The notes beneath the pieces were generated by a model. That model was not told where the DNA came from, did no database searches, and worked only from the letters and a program-made list of their open reading frames with translations. The position numbers were made by a program, and so were the translations under genes. From Thermoanaerobaculia bacterium (GTDB taxonomy: Bacteria; Acidobacteriota; Thermoanaerobaculia; Gp7-AA8), in the NCBI GenBank assembly GCA_017883235.1, contig JADGNY010000064.1:1-38212 (forward strand): 38,212 bases of DNA, given 5' to 3'. Shown piece by piece: positions 7,836-15,846 of the stretch; position 1 is the stretch's first letter; each line of letters opens with the position of its first letter.

Positions 7836-9688
7836 GCACCTCCCTTTGCAGCGGCCAGCTCGATGAACGTGCCCGGTATCGGACGGTTCGCGGTGTGGCA
7901 GGGAAGGTTGACGGCAATCGTCCCGAAGCCGTCGATCGGCAGGAACGGATTGGTCATCCAGTCGCCGCCGTAGCGGTCCTGCGCCCATTTCGGGAGCGGC
8001 AGACCGTGTTCGAGCCAACGCGCCAGCAGCGCTGTAGCGTCCTCCGTCTGACGCAACACGAAAACGCTGCCGCGGTCCGTCAGCAGAAACGCCGCGTAGG
8101 GCTTGTCTCCCTGGAAGCGCTTGTGGAGGTACTCGCCGCCGGCGAGCGATTGCCGCGCGAAATAGCGAACCAACTCCAGTTTCTCAGCGGAGAGTTGTTT
8201 GAAGACGGCGGCGTAGGCAGCGCGAAGTTGCGTCGCACCGCTCGTCTCGCTGAGCTTCCCTGAGTCGCAGAGAAGGGCCGGCGCCTGCAGGGTGATGATC
8301 CACAGGTCTTTCTCGATCGGCGTCAGAAACGATGGAACGTGCTCCGGAAGGATGCTGCCGCTGACCGTGACACGGCCGCGGGCCTTCGATTTGCCGAAAC
8401 CCTGCACACCGGAAGAATTGTTCTCCGCTCGGCCGATCGAGAGAAGAGCGTTCAATTCGGTGAGAAGCTGCGGACGGTCCTCCGCGCCGACCTTGGCCAG
8501 ATCGACCGTGCCGTGCCATTGAAAACCGGCTGGAATGACCATCTCGTACGCGAATAGCTGCTCGTCCTTGGCGCGCCTGGTGTCGGCATCGATAGCGGTG
8601 CGTACGCGCACCTCGCGGCGCGGTGATGTCGCTTTTCCGTCTTCGCCAATCCAGCCGAATGCGGCCTCGACGTCGGCCTGCTGCTTCCAGTCGATGGCGA
8701 ACGACGGCGCCCGAAATTGCTGTTTCCCATCTGCCTCGGACGAGAAGATGATCGGCGCGGCGCACAGCGCCACGTCATGCCATTTGTCGTCCTGATCCTT
8801 GACCAGCGATAGCGGAGCGGTGACGGGACGCTTTGTCACGCCATGCGCAACCGGAGACGCCGCTGTGAGACGGATGGAGTTGAACCACTTCCCGAGCGTC
8901 GTCCATCGCGGAACGGTGCCGTCGATCGGTGCCGAGCCGCGCCGGCCGCCCAGGCTTTGATTGAAGAGCGTGGCCAGGACGCCGCGAATGACCGAACCGG
9001 AGATGATCTCCTCGGATTCAAAGAGATTTTTGGCGACGCGCCGCCTGGCGATGCAGAACGGCTCGACCATCTCGATTTGCAGGCTGAGGATCTCGGGAAC
9101 GATGCCGGCTGCCGGTGTGGCGTCGTCCAGCGATTGCTTGACGAGATCACCGATCGCGACGCCGGCAACGCGGCCGAAGCCGGTGGTCCTTTCCGCGCCG
9201 AAGTTGTTGGTCCAGCGGAATGCGTCTTCGAGCTTGCGGGCCGCCGCGGCGTCGTCGGAAACGTCGTCGCCGGAGAACCAGGCCACTTCCCCTCGGAAGA
9301 CCACCGGCTCGCCGGGCGCGAACGGGCTCTCGATGAATTGCAGGTCCCCGTCGGCGGCGGTTCCCGTCCGGCGATCAATCCGGATGCGGTGCTTGATGCC
9401 GTCGCGATTCCCTTCCCCGGCCACGAAGTCGGAGAAACGGAAGCGTGCCCGGTTGGGTGAACGGTCGCTCTCGGCCTCACCGCCGAACCATTCCTCGTAG
9501 TCGTCCGCACCGGACAAGTCGCGCCACGACTGCAGCACGCGCCCTTTGACCAGCGAGAAGGGCAGCATGGCCTGGCCCGTTTCGTTGCGGGCGATCGTAC
9601 TGTCGATCCCGGGCTCGCCGGCCGCGCTCGACTGGGTGAGGATAGGGCCGGTGAGAGTGAGCGTCACGGGCATGCGAACGTATTTCAT
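7832..9688 (-). CDS. Type III Cas7-Csx10 (Cas5-like) fusion RAMP
   Basis: This 618-residue protein combines two RAMP modules. Residues 1-200 are Csm3/Cas7-like: GIDSTIAR places Asp29 at the position of the catalytic Asp of Csm3, LPFSLVKGRVLQSW is the usual helix-forming motif, and IRIDRRTGTA with NNFGAERTTGFGRV complete the fold. Residues 205-600 resemble Csx10, the Cas5-like signature of subtype III-D: EIISGSVIRGVLA, a glycine-rich loop near GVQGFGKSKARGRV, and a C-terminal stretch with RQSLAGGE and RGSVFVL. Cas5-type subunits cap the crRNA 5' tag, and no other Cas5 candidate is encoded nearby. The ATG overlaps the cas10 stop as ATGA and is preceded by GGAGGTGA, so translation is probably coupled. 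The Csx10 assignment is my inference; the Cas7 half is firmer. Confidence 0.88.
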   Translation of the reverse strand: MKYVRMPVTLTLTGPILTQSSAAGEPGIDSTIARNETGQAMLPFSLVKGRVLQSWRDLSGADDYEEWFGGEAESDRSPNRARFRFSDFVAGEGNRDGIKHRIRIDRRTGTAADGDLQFIESPFAPGEPVVFRGEVAWFSGDDVSDDAAAARKLEDAFRWTNNFGAERTTGFGRVAGVAIGDLVKQSLDDATPAAGIVPEILSLQIEMVEPFCIARRRVAKNLFESEEIISGSVIRGVLATLFNQSLGGRRGSAPIDGTVPRWTTLGKWFNSIRLTAASPVAHGVTKRPVTAPLSLVKDQDDKWHDVALCAAPIIFSSEADGKQQFRAPSFAIDWKQQADVEAAFGWIGEDGKATSPRREVRVRTAIDADTRRAKDEQLFAYEMVIPAGFQWHGTVDLAKVGAEDRPQLLTELNALLSIGRAENNSSGVQGFGKSKARGRVTVSGSILPEHVPSFLTPIEKDLWIITLQAPALLCDSGKLSETSGATQLRAAYAAVFKQLSAEKLELVRYFARQSLAGGEYLHKRFQGDKPYAAFLLTDRGSVFVLRQTEDATALLARWLEHGLPLPKWAQDRYGGDWMTNPFLPIDGFGTIAVNLPCHTANRPIPGTFIELAAAKGGA

Positions 9689-11217
9689 GCCTTCACCTCC
9701 GCCGGCGCCGAGGTCGCGTTCGCGTGCGGTGCGGGGAGGTAATCCCAGAGCTCGGCAAGGTGGAACCATGCCGTGTCGGAGCCGCCGAACGACTTCATCA
9801 GCGAGTCGAACTGCCGGCGGCTTTCGTCGTCCAGAAAGGCGTCATCGACGGTCGTCTTGATGAGGGCTCCGACTTCCTTCGAGGCCCCTTCTTTGCGCAG
9901 GCCGCGGACGATGTCGTGGAGCTTGTTGTTCGGCAGCCGTGCTTTGACGGCAGCAATGGCTTCGCTGACGGTGGCCATCGAGCTGCCGCTGAGGACGAGG
10001 CCTCGCACGCCGGCATCCTTCGGGATGCGGGTCTCACGGAATTTCGCGAGGTTGCCACTGACGAAATCGAATGACTCGAGCACCTGGTAGGCGAATACGT
10101 TGCGGTCGTTCGCGTCTGCATCCTTCGCCACATCCTTGGCAATGCCGGCGAGACCGCGGGACAGCTTTGTAATCCGGTGAATGTTGGCTTTGTGATGGCA
10201 GAAGACGATTCCGCCGGCGTGCGTTAGCGGAGCGTCGCGGAAGTGCCATTTCGCCGACGCTTCGTAGAAGAGCTGCACGACGCGCCAGCCCTGCCACGCC
10301 GGCACGACCCAGATCATTTCATCGCCGCCCCAGAGGAGCGTTTCGAGACGGTAAGGGCCGGCCTTCGGATGGCGGTCTTTTTTTTCTTTGTTGCGATACA
10401 TCCAGTCGGGATCGTCGTCCATCGACTTCAGCAACTGCTCCAGAACGGCCGTCCGGAAGTTGCGGATCGTTCTATCGTAGTCGCGCTGATCCGACGCACT
10501 TCGGCAGAGGCGATTCAGAATCCTGCCGAATTTGTTGCCGTCGAAGTAGATGACCGCCATCTTCGTTTCGAGGTTTTTCCTGGAGGGGTCTTCGCCGGTC
10601 AGCTCGGTGAGATCGTGGACGAAGCCGGTCTCCGCAACATGTTCCGCGGCGGGATCGACGGATCGTTTGTCGCGCCGAAGCTCTCTGAGGTAGAAGGCAT
10701 TCTTCTGCCCTTTTCCGTATGTTCTCCTGGCTATCACCGACGCGCTGGCCGGCTCTCCGCTCTCCTCCGCTGTCGCAGGGCGGATCAGGTCAAACTCGCA
10801 GCAGCCTCCCTTCTGCGATGGCGACGGCACAGCCAGAGAAGGAGACGTCATCTGTTGCCAGCGATTGAGCGCGATCAATGACTCGCGGTCGCGGATGAAG
10901 TCGTCTGAGGCCGGGATGATGTCGACAGCGATCGTGGCATGTCGCAGCGCGTCATCCTTGTGAAAGTCGTCGACAAGATCGGAGCAGAGCTGCTTCGCTT
11001 CGTCGTCGCTGCAATTCACATCAAACAGGCCTGACGAAGCGCCGGTGGAGACGGGGTCAATGGCGATTCCTCGCTTTTCAGCAACGCTTTGTACGCGAGC
11101 GGGAACGCCGAGCATCAACAGCCCGCCGCCGCGGACCGTGCTGAGGTCCTGTACGTCCTCTACGAAGTTCCCGAGATTGACGCCCTCGACGCGGAGGCGA
11201 TAGTTCGTACGCGGCAT
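9685..11217 (-). CDS. cas10: HD-less Cas10, type III CRISPR large subunit with GGDE palm
   Basis: This 510-residue protein is much shorter than the roughly 700-1000 residues of most Cas10 proteins, because the N-terminal HD nuclease domain is absent. The N-terminus (to about 110) looks like a reduced first palm domain. The second palm carries the metal-site motif YFDGNKFGRIL near residue 227 and WGGDEM near residue 296, a GGDE form of the GGDD cyclase motif. HAGGIVFCHHKANIH and the following AK-rich helix are also Cas10-like. The C-terminal 100 residues are helical, as in the Cas10 D4 domain. Cyclic oligoadenylate synthesis is plausible; DNA cleavage by an HD domain is not. The start at 11217 follows AAGGAG; an upstream in-frame ATG at 11298 lacks support. 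It is the first gene of the operon, and its stop overlaps the next start. Confidence 0.9.
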   Translation of the reverse strand: MPRTNYRLRVEGVNLGNFVEDVQDLSTVRGGGLLMLGVPARVQSVAEKRGIAIDPVSTGASSGLFDVNCSDDEAKQLCSDLVDDFHKDDALRHATIAVDIIPASDDFIRDRESLIALNRWQQMTSPSLAVPSPSQKGGCCEFDLIRPATAEESGEPASASVIARRTYGKGQKNAFYLRELRRDKRSVDPAAEHVAETGFVHDLTELTGEDPSRKNLETKMAVIYFDGNKFGRILNRLCRSASDQRDYDRTIRNFRTAVLEQLLKSMDDDPDWMYRNKEKKDRHPKAGPYRLETLLWGGDEMIWVVPAWQGWRVVQLFYEASAKWHFRDAPLTHAGGIVFCHHKANIHRITKLSRGLAGIAKDVAKDADANDRNVFAYQVLESFDFVSGNLAKFRETRIPKDAGVRGLVLSGSSMATVSEAIAAVKARLPNNKLHDIVRGLRKEGASKEVGALIKTTVDDAFLDDESRRQFDSLMKSFGGSDTAWFHLAELWDYLPAPHANATSAPAEVKA

Positions 11218-11366
11218 GACATGGCTCCTTCCGGCAAACGTGCCGGTACTCCCCGGCTGTTCGCAGCGGCACTCTTCGTCAATGCGATCATTAATCATAT
11301 GGCGGTGCGGTCACAATCATGGCTGCCAACCGCGCAACCCCGTAACCGCGCTATCCTCAAACCACG
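11218..11366. promoter_or_regulatory. Divergent promoter region of the cas operon and the kinase operon, with a hairpin next to the cas10 RBS
   Basis: The 149-bp gap separates the divergent cas10 and kinase starts and must hold both promoters. A relatively AT-rich patch lies near 11285-11302, but I cannot assign -35 and -10 boxes with confidence. CCGGCA-AACG-TGCCGG at 11231-11246 forms a 6-bp stem with a 4-nt loop directly upstream of the cas10 ribosome binding site. It could affect translation initiation of the effector operon. Confidence 0.4.
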
Positions 11367-12740
11367 ATGCCCAATCCTCTCGGACTCGGGCCCGGTACGG
11401 TGCTCGATGGTAAGTACGAGATCCTCAATCGCCTCGGCGGGGGAGGGATGGGAGACGTCTTCAAGGCCAAGCACCTGCATCTCGATGTCTTTCGCTGCAT
11501 CAAGGTGATGAAGGAAGGGATGATGTCGGACGCCGGCTATCGCGCCCGTTTCCTGCGCGAGGCGCGGATGGCCACGCAGATTCACCATCCCAACATCGCC
11601 GTCGTCCACGACTTCTTCATCGGCGACGGCGGCAGCTACATGGTCACAGAGTTCATCGACGGTACGACCGTCCGGCAGTGGAGCGCCGCGCATGGACGCT
11701 TCCCCCTGGCCCTGGCCGCAGACGTCGCCGTGCAGGTGCTGGCCGGACTCGATCACATCCACCGCCGGGGCTTGCTGCATCGCGACATCTCCGCCGACAA
11801 CGTGATGCTTTCGTATGACGCCGACGATCACCTCGTCGTCAAGATCATCGACCTCGGCATCGCCAAGGACGTCAACACGCCCGCGAGCGAGATGGCCACG
11901 CAGGCAGGAATCCTGATCGGCAATCCGAAGTACATGTCGCCCGAGCAGCTTGGCAGCATCGAGGACGGTGAGCAGCTCGATGGCCGCGCCGATCTCTACG
12001 GCCTCGGCGTCGTGCTCTACGAGATGCTCCTAGGCGTGCCGCCGTTCATCAGCGAAACGCCGCAGGGCTACATCATGAAACACCTCACCCAGCCGCCGCG
12101 CCGCTTTCGCGAAGCGTCGGCTGGCGACGACTGGCCGGCCGGCCTCGAAGCCGTGATCTTCCGCGTGTTGGAGAAAGACCGCCGGAACCGTTACGCCGAT
12201 GCGCGCGAGATGGCTGCGGCGCTGCAGCCGTTCCTCAGCGCTCCGGCCGGGACGCTCACGCGTGATGCGGTAAACAATATCCGCCGCGGACCGGACCAGA
12301 CGCTCGCCGGCGCGACTCCTGTCGATACCACCGATGCCAGAGCGCGGATGTTCGAGTTGTCGCTCATCGAAACTGTTCGCGCGAAAGAAGCCGAAGGCGA
12401 TCGCCAGGCCCTGCAACGGCTCGCGGAGGCGCATCCCCGAGGAACGCCGGTCGGCGACGCCGCGCGCGAGGCACTTGCGCGCGTCGGCCGCGGAGAAGAC
12501 GAGGAGGCCGTCTTTCAACAGACGTGGGAGTCAGGCACCTCGGCGGCCTGGCAGCAGTTCATCGCCGCACATCCCAACTCCGTGCACGCCGAGGAAGCGA
12601 GGCGCTGCCGTCAGGAAGCCGTCGACTTCGAGCTGGCTCTTGCCACCGACACCGCCACGATGTGGCGCGCGTTCGTCAAAGCGTGGCCCGAGGGCCGGCA
12701 CCGGCTGGATGCGGATATACGCCTGCGGGCGAAGAAGTAG
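11367..12740 (+). CDS. Hanks-type serine/threonine protein kinase, cytoplasmic
   Basis: This 457-residue protein has a complete bacterial Ser/Thr kinase domain at residues 16-285: glycine loop LGGGGMGDVF, the ATP-binding lysine in CIKVMK, catalytic loop LHRDISADN, metal motif DLG in place of DFG, and GNPKYMSPEQ in the P+1 loop. HRDIS replaces the common HRDLK and is seen in other bacterial kinases, so activity is expected. Unlike PknB it has no transmembrane helix. The C-terminal 170 residues hold two loosely repeated helical units with W..F and P spacing, possibly TPR-like. No clear ribosome binding site precedes the ATG. The next gene, 21 bp downstream, encodes an FHA (phosphothreonine-binding) protein, which makes a natural substrate or partner. 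Confidence 0.93.
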   Translation: MPNPLGLGPGTVLDGKYEILNRLGGGGMGDVFKAKHLHLDVFRCIKVMKEGMMSDAGYRARFLREARMATQIHHPNIAVVHDFFIGDGGSYMVTEFIDGTTVRQWSAAHGRFPLALAADVAVQVLAGLDHIHRRGLLHRDISADNVMLSYDADDHLVVKIIDLGIAKDVNTPASEMATQAGILIGNPKYMSPEQLGSIEDGEQLDGRADLYGLGVVLYEMLLGVPPFISETPQGYIMKHLTQPPRRFREASAGDDWPAGLEAVIFRVLEKDRRNRYADAREMAAALQPFLSAPAGTLTRDAVNNIRRGPDQTLAGATPVDTTDARARMFELSLIETVRAKEAEGDRQALQRLAEAHPRGTPVGDAAREALARVGRGEDEEAVFQQTWESGTSAAWQQFIAAHPNSVHAEEARRCRQEAVDFELALATDTATMWRAFVKAWPEGRHRLDADIRLRAKK

Positions 12741-12761
12741 TCGCGCTGATAAACTCCGAGC

Positions 12762-13775
12762 ATGCGTGTCGTTCTGCAGGGAAGCCTTCAACACTTCGCG
12801 GCGAAGGAGCTGCTCTCGTTTCTCGGCAGCTCGCACAACGGCACGTTCGATGCGGAATCGGGAGGCCAGCGGCTGCGCCTGGCGATTCGCGACGGCCGGA
12901 TCGTCGCGGCCGAGGGGGACGGCGATGCAATCGGTGTCGTCGCGAAACTCATCGGATGGAGCGAAGGCACCTTCACCTTCCTCGATGACGTCGCGCTCCC
13001 CGAGGGCGCTTCACCGCTGGCGGTGGAGATCGCGGCAGTCGTTGCCGAGGCCGAGGAGCGCAACGCCGAGGCGCGGCGTATCAGTGAGCTGTTTCCCGAC
13101 GACAGCGTCAAATTCCGCGTCGTCAACCGTCCGCCTGGCGAGATCAACATCACCGCCGAGGAGTTCCAGATCCTCTTCAAGATCGGCAGCGGAAAATCGC
13201 TCGCGCAACTGCGGGCTGACAGCGGACGAACCGCCGTCGATCTCTATCCGATCATCAAACGCCTGCAGATGACGGGGCTGATCGAGCCGATGATCGATGC
13301 GGATGCCACCACGCGCGAGCCGAAACCGGCGCTCGCTCCGCCACCGCCTGCGCCACCGCCCCCACCCGTGCCCCCACCACCGCCTCCCGAGCCGGAGCCG
13401 GCACCTCCACCTCCACCTCCGCCCCCGCCGCCCACCGCGGAGCCCGAGCTGGTAGCCACGCTGACGGCCGACGATGGGACGATGCATCCATTGCTCGAAG
13501 AAACGTCGACGGTCGGCCGTACGCCGGCGAACACGATCGCCTTGCGCGACGTGAGCGTTTCCGCAAAGCACGCGCAAGTCGTCCGAACCGCCGAGGGCTT
13601 CGTGATCGAGGATGTCGGCAGCCGCAACGGGACCTTCGTCAACAGCGAGAAGCTGACGGAAAAACGCCTCCTCGCCGACGGCGATCTTGTCCGTCTCGGC
13701 AAGATCATCCTGACCTTCAACCTCGCCGCCGACGTGCAACGCAAGGAGTCGACGGAGAGGGAGATGATGAAGTAA
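12762..13775 (+). CDS. DUF4388 / FHA domain protein
   Basis: This 337-residue protein starts with a DUF4388-like domain (residues 1-95: LQGSLQHFAAKELLSFLGSS, then RDGRIVAAEGD). A helical, winged-helix-like segment follows at about 125-175. Residues 185-225 are a linker built almost wholly of proline, with Ala and Glu. The C-terminal FHA domain (about 230-325) has the family's motifs VGRTPANTIAL, VSAKHAQV and GSRNGTFVN. FHA domains bind phosphothreonine peptides, so with the kinase encoded 21 bp upstream this looks like a kinase-reader pair. DUF4388 proteins often occur near GTPases and signalling genes in delta-proteobacteria and Acidobacteria. Substrates cannot be told from the sequence. Confidence 0.9.
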   Translation: MRVVLQGSLQHFAAKELLSFLGSSHNGTFDAESGGQRLRLAIRDGRIVAAEGDGDAIGVVAKLIGWSEGTFTFLDDVALPEGASPLAVEIAAVVAEAEERNAEARRISELFPDDSVKFRVVNRPPGEINITAEEFQILFKIGSGKSLAQLRADSGRTAVDLYPIIKRLQMTGLIEPMIDADATTREPKPALAPPPPAPPPPPVPPPPPPEPEPAPPPPPPPPPPTAEPELVATLTADDGTMHPLLEETSTVGRTPANTIALRDVSVSAKHAQVVRTAEGFVIEDVGSRNGTFVNSEKLTEKRLLADGDLVRLGKIILTFNLAADVQRKESTEREMMK

Positions 13776-13932
13776 CCGCGGCTTCGCCGCGTTGTCTGCG
13801 CCTGGCGGCGCGTTGTCTGCCGGCTTCGCCTTGCGTTGTCTGCGACTGCGCGTGGCCGTCAACCCAAAGGCAGAGTTTATTGACCACGCGCGGCGCGCAG
13901 ACAACCGACAACGCGCAGCAGGCGCAGACAAC
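13776..13932. repeat. Inverted word-repeat element between convergent genes
   Basis: Directly after the FHA gene is a hairpin, CGCGGC-TTC-GCCGCG (13777-13791), a possible terminator. GTTGTCTGC then occurs three times on the + strand (13791, 13812, 13835). The reverse complement GCAGACAAC follows at 13897 and 13924, with a partial copy at about 13907. Between them GCGCGTGG and CCACGCGC, and TCAA and TTGA, are also inverted. The whole stretch can fold back on itself and fills the gap between the convergent FHA and beta-propeller genes. Confidence 0.65.
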
Positions 13933-13952
13933 GCGCGAAGCGCACGCCGGCG

Positions 13953-14978
13953 CTACCTCTTCGGCGTGGCTACGACGAGATCGCTGAGCTTACCGAGCCC
14001 CGAGTGGGCCAGATAGACCGTCCCGTCGCTCGTGACCGCGGGGTTCCGTGCGCCGGTGTGCGTCGTCACCTTGGCCACCACGGCCAGCTTGCCGTTGGCG
14101 TCGACGCGGGCAACGGTGAGTACGCCGGCTTTGGCCGCGCCGACGTACAGCAGGTGCGTGGCATCGCTGTAGTCGATGTCGTCAACGCCGTCGCCGGTAT
14201 CGACCGATGAGAGCACCGCGCCGTCGTGCGCCACATCCATCACCTCGGCGCGTGCACTGCAGGCGATGAAGAGCTGGCCCGCTTTCTCATCGACGCGCAA
14301 TCCGTGCGGGCCGTCTGCCCCGCAGGTCGCCTTCCAGGTCGCGACGGTCTTGTGCGTCGTGAGGTCGATGGCCAGCGTCAGGTCCTTGTCTTCCATGTTG
14401 GTGTAGAAGCGGCCGCGCTTCCCATCGACTGCGAAGCCCTCGGGATTGCCGTCGAAAGTGAGCTTGGCCTTTTCGTTCAGCGTGACCGCATCAAGGATGC
14501 GGATCGACTTATCGCGCGGCGTCGTCACCCACACTTCCTTCGTCGAACCAACGTACGCAAGCCCGTCAGGCATCGAGTCGACCTTGTGACAGGTGCCGCG
14601 GACGAGCGTCTTCGGATTCACGGCGCAGACGGTGGAGTCGCCGCGGTTGCCGATGTAGATCGTCCCGCTGCCGATCGTTACCGAGCTGGGACCGACCACG
14701 CGCTTCCGTTCGCCGCTCCCCATCTCCGCCGTCGGAAAGCCGGTGATCTGCCGCACTTTTCCGGTGGCGGGATCGACGACATCGACCGCGCCCGTGTTCC
14801 CCGCCGGAACCCACACGGCATGCGTGCCGGGATCGAAGATGATGTAGTCCATCCCGATGCCGTCAGCACTGGCGCCCGGCAGGGCTTGCATGGCCACGGT
14901 GTAGGCGAGGTCCGCGGCGCTTGCGGACAGACCGATTGAGCAGACGAGGATGAGGAGCGCGCGATTGACGTTGTGCAT
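13953..14978 (-). CDS. Secreted YncE-like beta-propeller protein
   Basis: This is a 341-residue protein with a signal peptide over residues 1-20 (LLILVCSIGLSASA). The rest is made of short propeller-blade repeats in the style of YncE/NHL proteins: IFDPGTHAVWVPAGNTG, VVDPATGKV, IYIGNRGDSTV, PDGLAYV, FAVDGKRGRFY and GLRVDEKAGQLFIAC. Such periplasmic propellers bind ligands or partner proteins; some bind DNA. The start at 14978 is chosen because AAGGAA lies just upstream and the signal peptide begins there; the frame stays open further upstream. The VOC gene upstream on the same strand may be co-transcribed, though a 16-bp palindrome lies between them. Four cysteines are present in the mature part. 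No catalytic residues can be named. Confidence 0.86.
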   Translation of the reverse strand: MHNVNRALLILVCSIGLSASAADLAYTVAMQALPGASADGIGMDYIIFDPGTHAVWVPAGNTGAVDVVDPATGKVRQITGFPTAEMGSGERKRVVGPSSVTIGSGTIYIGNRGDSTVCAVNPKTLVRGTCHKVDSMPDGLAYVGSTKEVWVTTPRDKSIRILDAVTLNEKAKLTFDGNPEGFAVDGKRGRFYTNMEDKDLTLAIDLTTHKTVATWKATCGADGPHGLRVDEKAGQLFIACSARAEVMDVAHDGAVLSSVDTGDGVDDIDYSDATHLLYVGAAKAGVLTVARVDANGKLAVVAKVTTHTGARNPAVTSDGTVYLAHSGLGKLSDLVVATPKR

Positions 14979-15005
14979 GAGGGTTCCTTGTATCACGTTG
15001 CGATG

Positions 15006-15021
15006 AACGGCAATTGCCGTT
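15006..15021. promoter_or_regulatory. Perfect 16-bp palindrome at the VOC stop codon
   Basis: AACGGCAATTGCCGTT is a perfect palindrome, flanked by CGAT on the left and ATCG on the right. It overlaps the VOC stop codon and lies 27 bp upstream of the beta-propeller start. It could be an operator for the latter gene or a structure ending the VOC transcript. Confidence 0.45.
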
Positions 15022-15496
15022 ATCGCTTCTTGATCTCTTTCGCGATGGTGATCTTGTATCCGTCCGGATCGTCGACCGCCAACTCGCGTGTTCCCCACTG
15101 CGTGTCCTTCGGCTCCAGCGTCAGCGTTCCGCCGTTCGCCTTGATCCGCGCCGCGAGCTTATCGATGTCCTGATCGGTGGTGCAGTACAGCCGCACGCCG
15201 ACGCCCTTGACCCGATCCCGCCCTTTCTTCCAGTCGTCCTGCCCGATCATGAACGACACGTCGCCGGCGGTCATCTCCGCGCCCAACAGCTTGCCGCCGT
15301 CCTCCCACCGCTCACCGACGGTGAAGCCGAGGACGTCGCGATACCAGGCCATGCTCTTCTCGATGTCGTTGACGGTGAAGCTGGGGCTGGCGGCGGTGAG
15401 ACGGAGGTTGTTGTCCGCCTTCGCCTTCTTCGCGGCCGGCCGTTTCGTCGCACCCTTCGCGGGTGCTTTTGCCTTGGTTGTTTTCTTTGTGGCCAT
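15020..15496 (-). CDS. VOC-family (glyoxalase/dioxygenase fold) protein
   Basis: This 158-residue protein has a Lys/Ala/Pro-rich basic N-terminal tail (residues 1-30) resembling histone H1-like tails. A single glyoxalase/bleomycin-resistance fold follows: FTVNDIEKSMAWYRDVLGF, then DVSFMIGQDDW, VRLYCTTDQDIDKLAARI and the closing VDDPDGYKITI. Family members bind a metal and act on small molecules or confer drug resistance, but the substrate cannot be read here. Some positions often used as metal ligands are not the usual His/Glu, so this may be a binding rather than catalytic member. The start at 15496 follows GAAGGAGA; the open frame upstream has no better site. The basic tail may be for nucleic-acid binding and is unusual for the family. 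Confidence 0.88.
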   Translation of the reverse strand: MATKKTTKAKAPAKGATKRPAAKKAKADNNLRLTAASPSFTVNDIEKSMAWYRDVLGFTVGERWEDGGKLLGAEMTAGDVSFMIGQDDWKKGRDRVKGVGVRLYCTTDQDIDKLAARIKANGGTLTLEPKDTQWGTRELAVDDPDGYKITIAKEIKKR

Positions 15497-15569
15497 GTCG
15501 GTTCTCCTTCGTTTGGATGGGTGAACTATCCCTCTGAGCAATGGGTTCGGTCAACGTGAGGCGGAGAGA

Positions 15570-15774
15570 AGCCGCGGAGCGGCGATATCTACGTAGCCCA
15601 AGGCGTCAGCCTTGGGGAAACAGTTGTGCGAAGAAGTGAGCCGCGGAGCGGCGACATCTCGAAGGCGTTTCACTTCCGAAATGTCGCCGCTCCGCGGCTC
15701 GATTATCGGGATGCCGGGTTTCCCAGCGCTGACGCGCTGGGCTAAGTAGATTCCGCCGCTCCGCGGCGCCCTGG
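15570..15774. repeat. REP-like inverted repeat cluster
   Basis: AGCCGCGGAGCGGCGA occurs twice on the + strand (15570 and 15639). Its reverse complement occurs at 15684-15699, with a variant at 15753-15768. Two shorter hairpins sit among them: GCCCAAGGCGTCAGCCTTGGG (15596-15616, split as GCCCAAGG and CCTTGGG) and CCCAGCGCTGACGCGCTGGG (15722-15741). Repeats of this look are widespread in high-GC genomes. The intergenic region 15497-16057 has no gene; beyond this cluster and the hairpin at 15816-15846 I see nothing in it. Confidence 0.75.
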
Positions 15775-15815
15775 AGATTGGACGTTACGACGCCGCAATA
15801 GCGGCTCAAGAAGGT

Positions 15816-15846
15816 AGGGGTGCGAGCGTTTTTTGTGAGCACCCCT
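15816..15846. terminator. Hairpin in the intergenic region upstream of VOC
   Basis: AGGGGTGC and GCACCCCT form an 8-bp stem around a loop containing a run of six T. The nearest gene ending towards it is the minus-strand regulator that stops at 16058, about 210 bp away. It may be a terminator for that transcript or another palindromic element. Confidence 0.35.

Noticed and set aside
11285-11302. Possible -10/-35 boxes for the divergent cas10 and kinase promoters
   Set aside because: The AT-rich patch gives several overlapping hexamers at poor spacing, and none is convincing enough to annotate.
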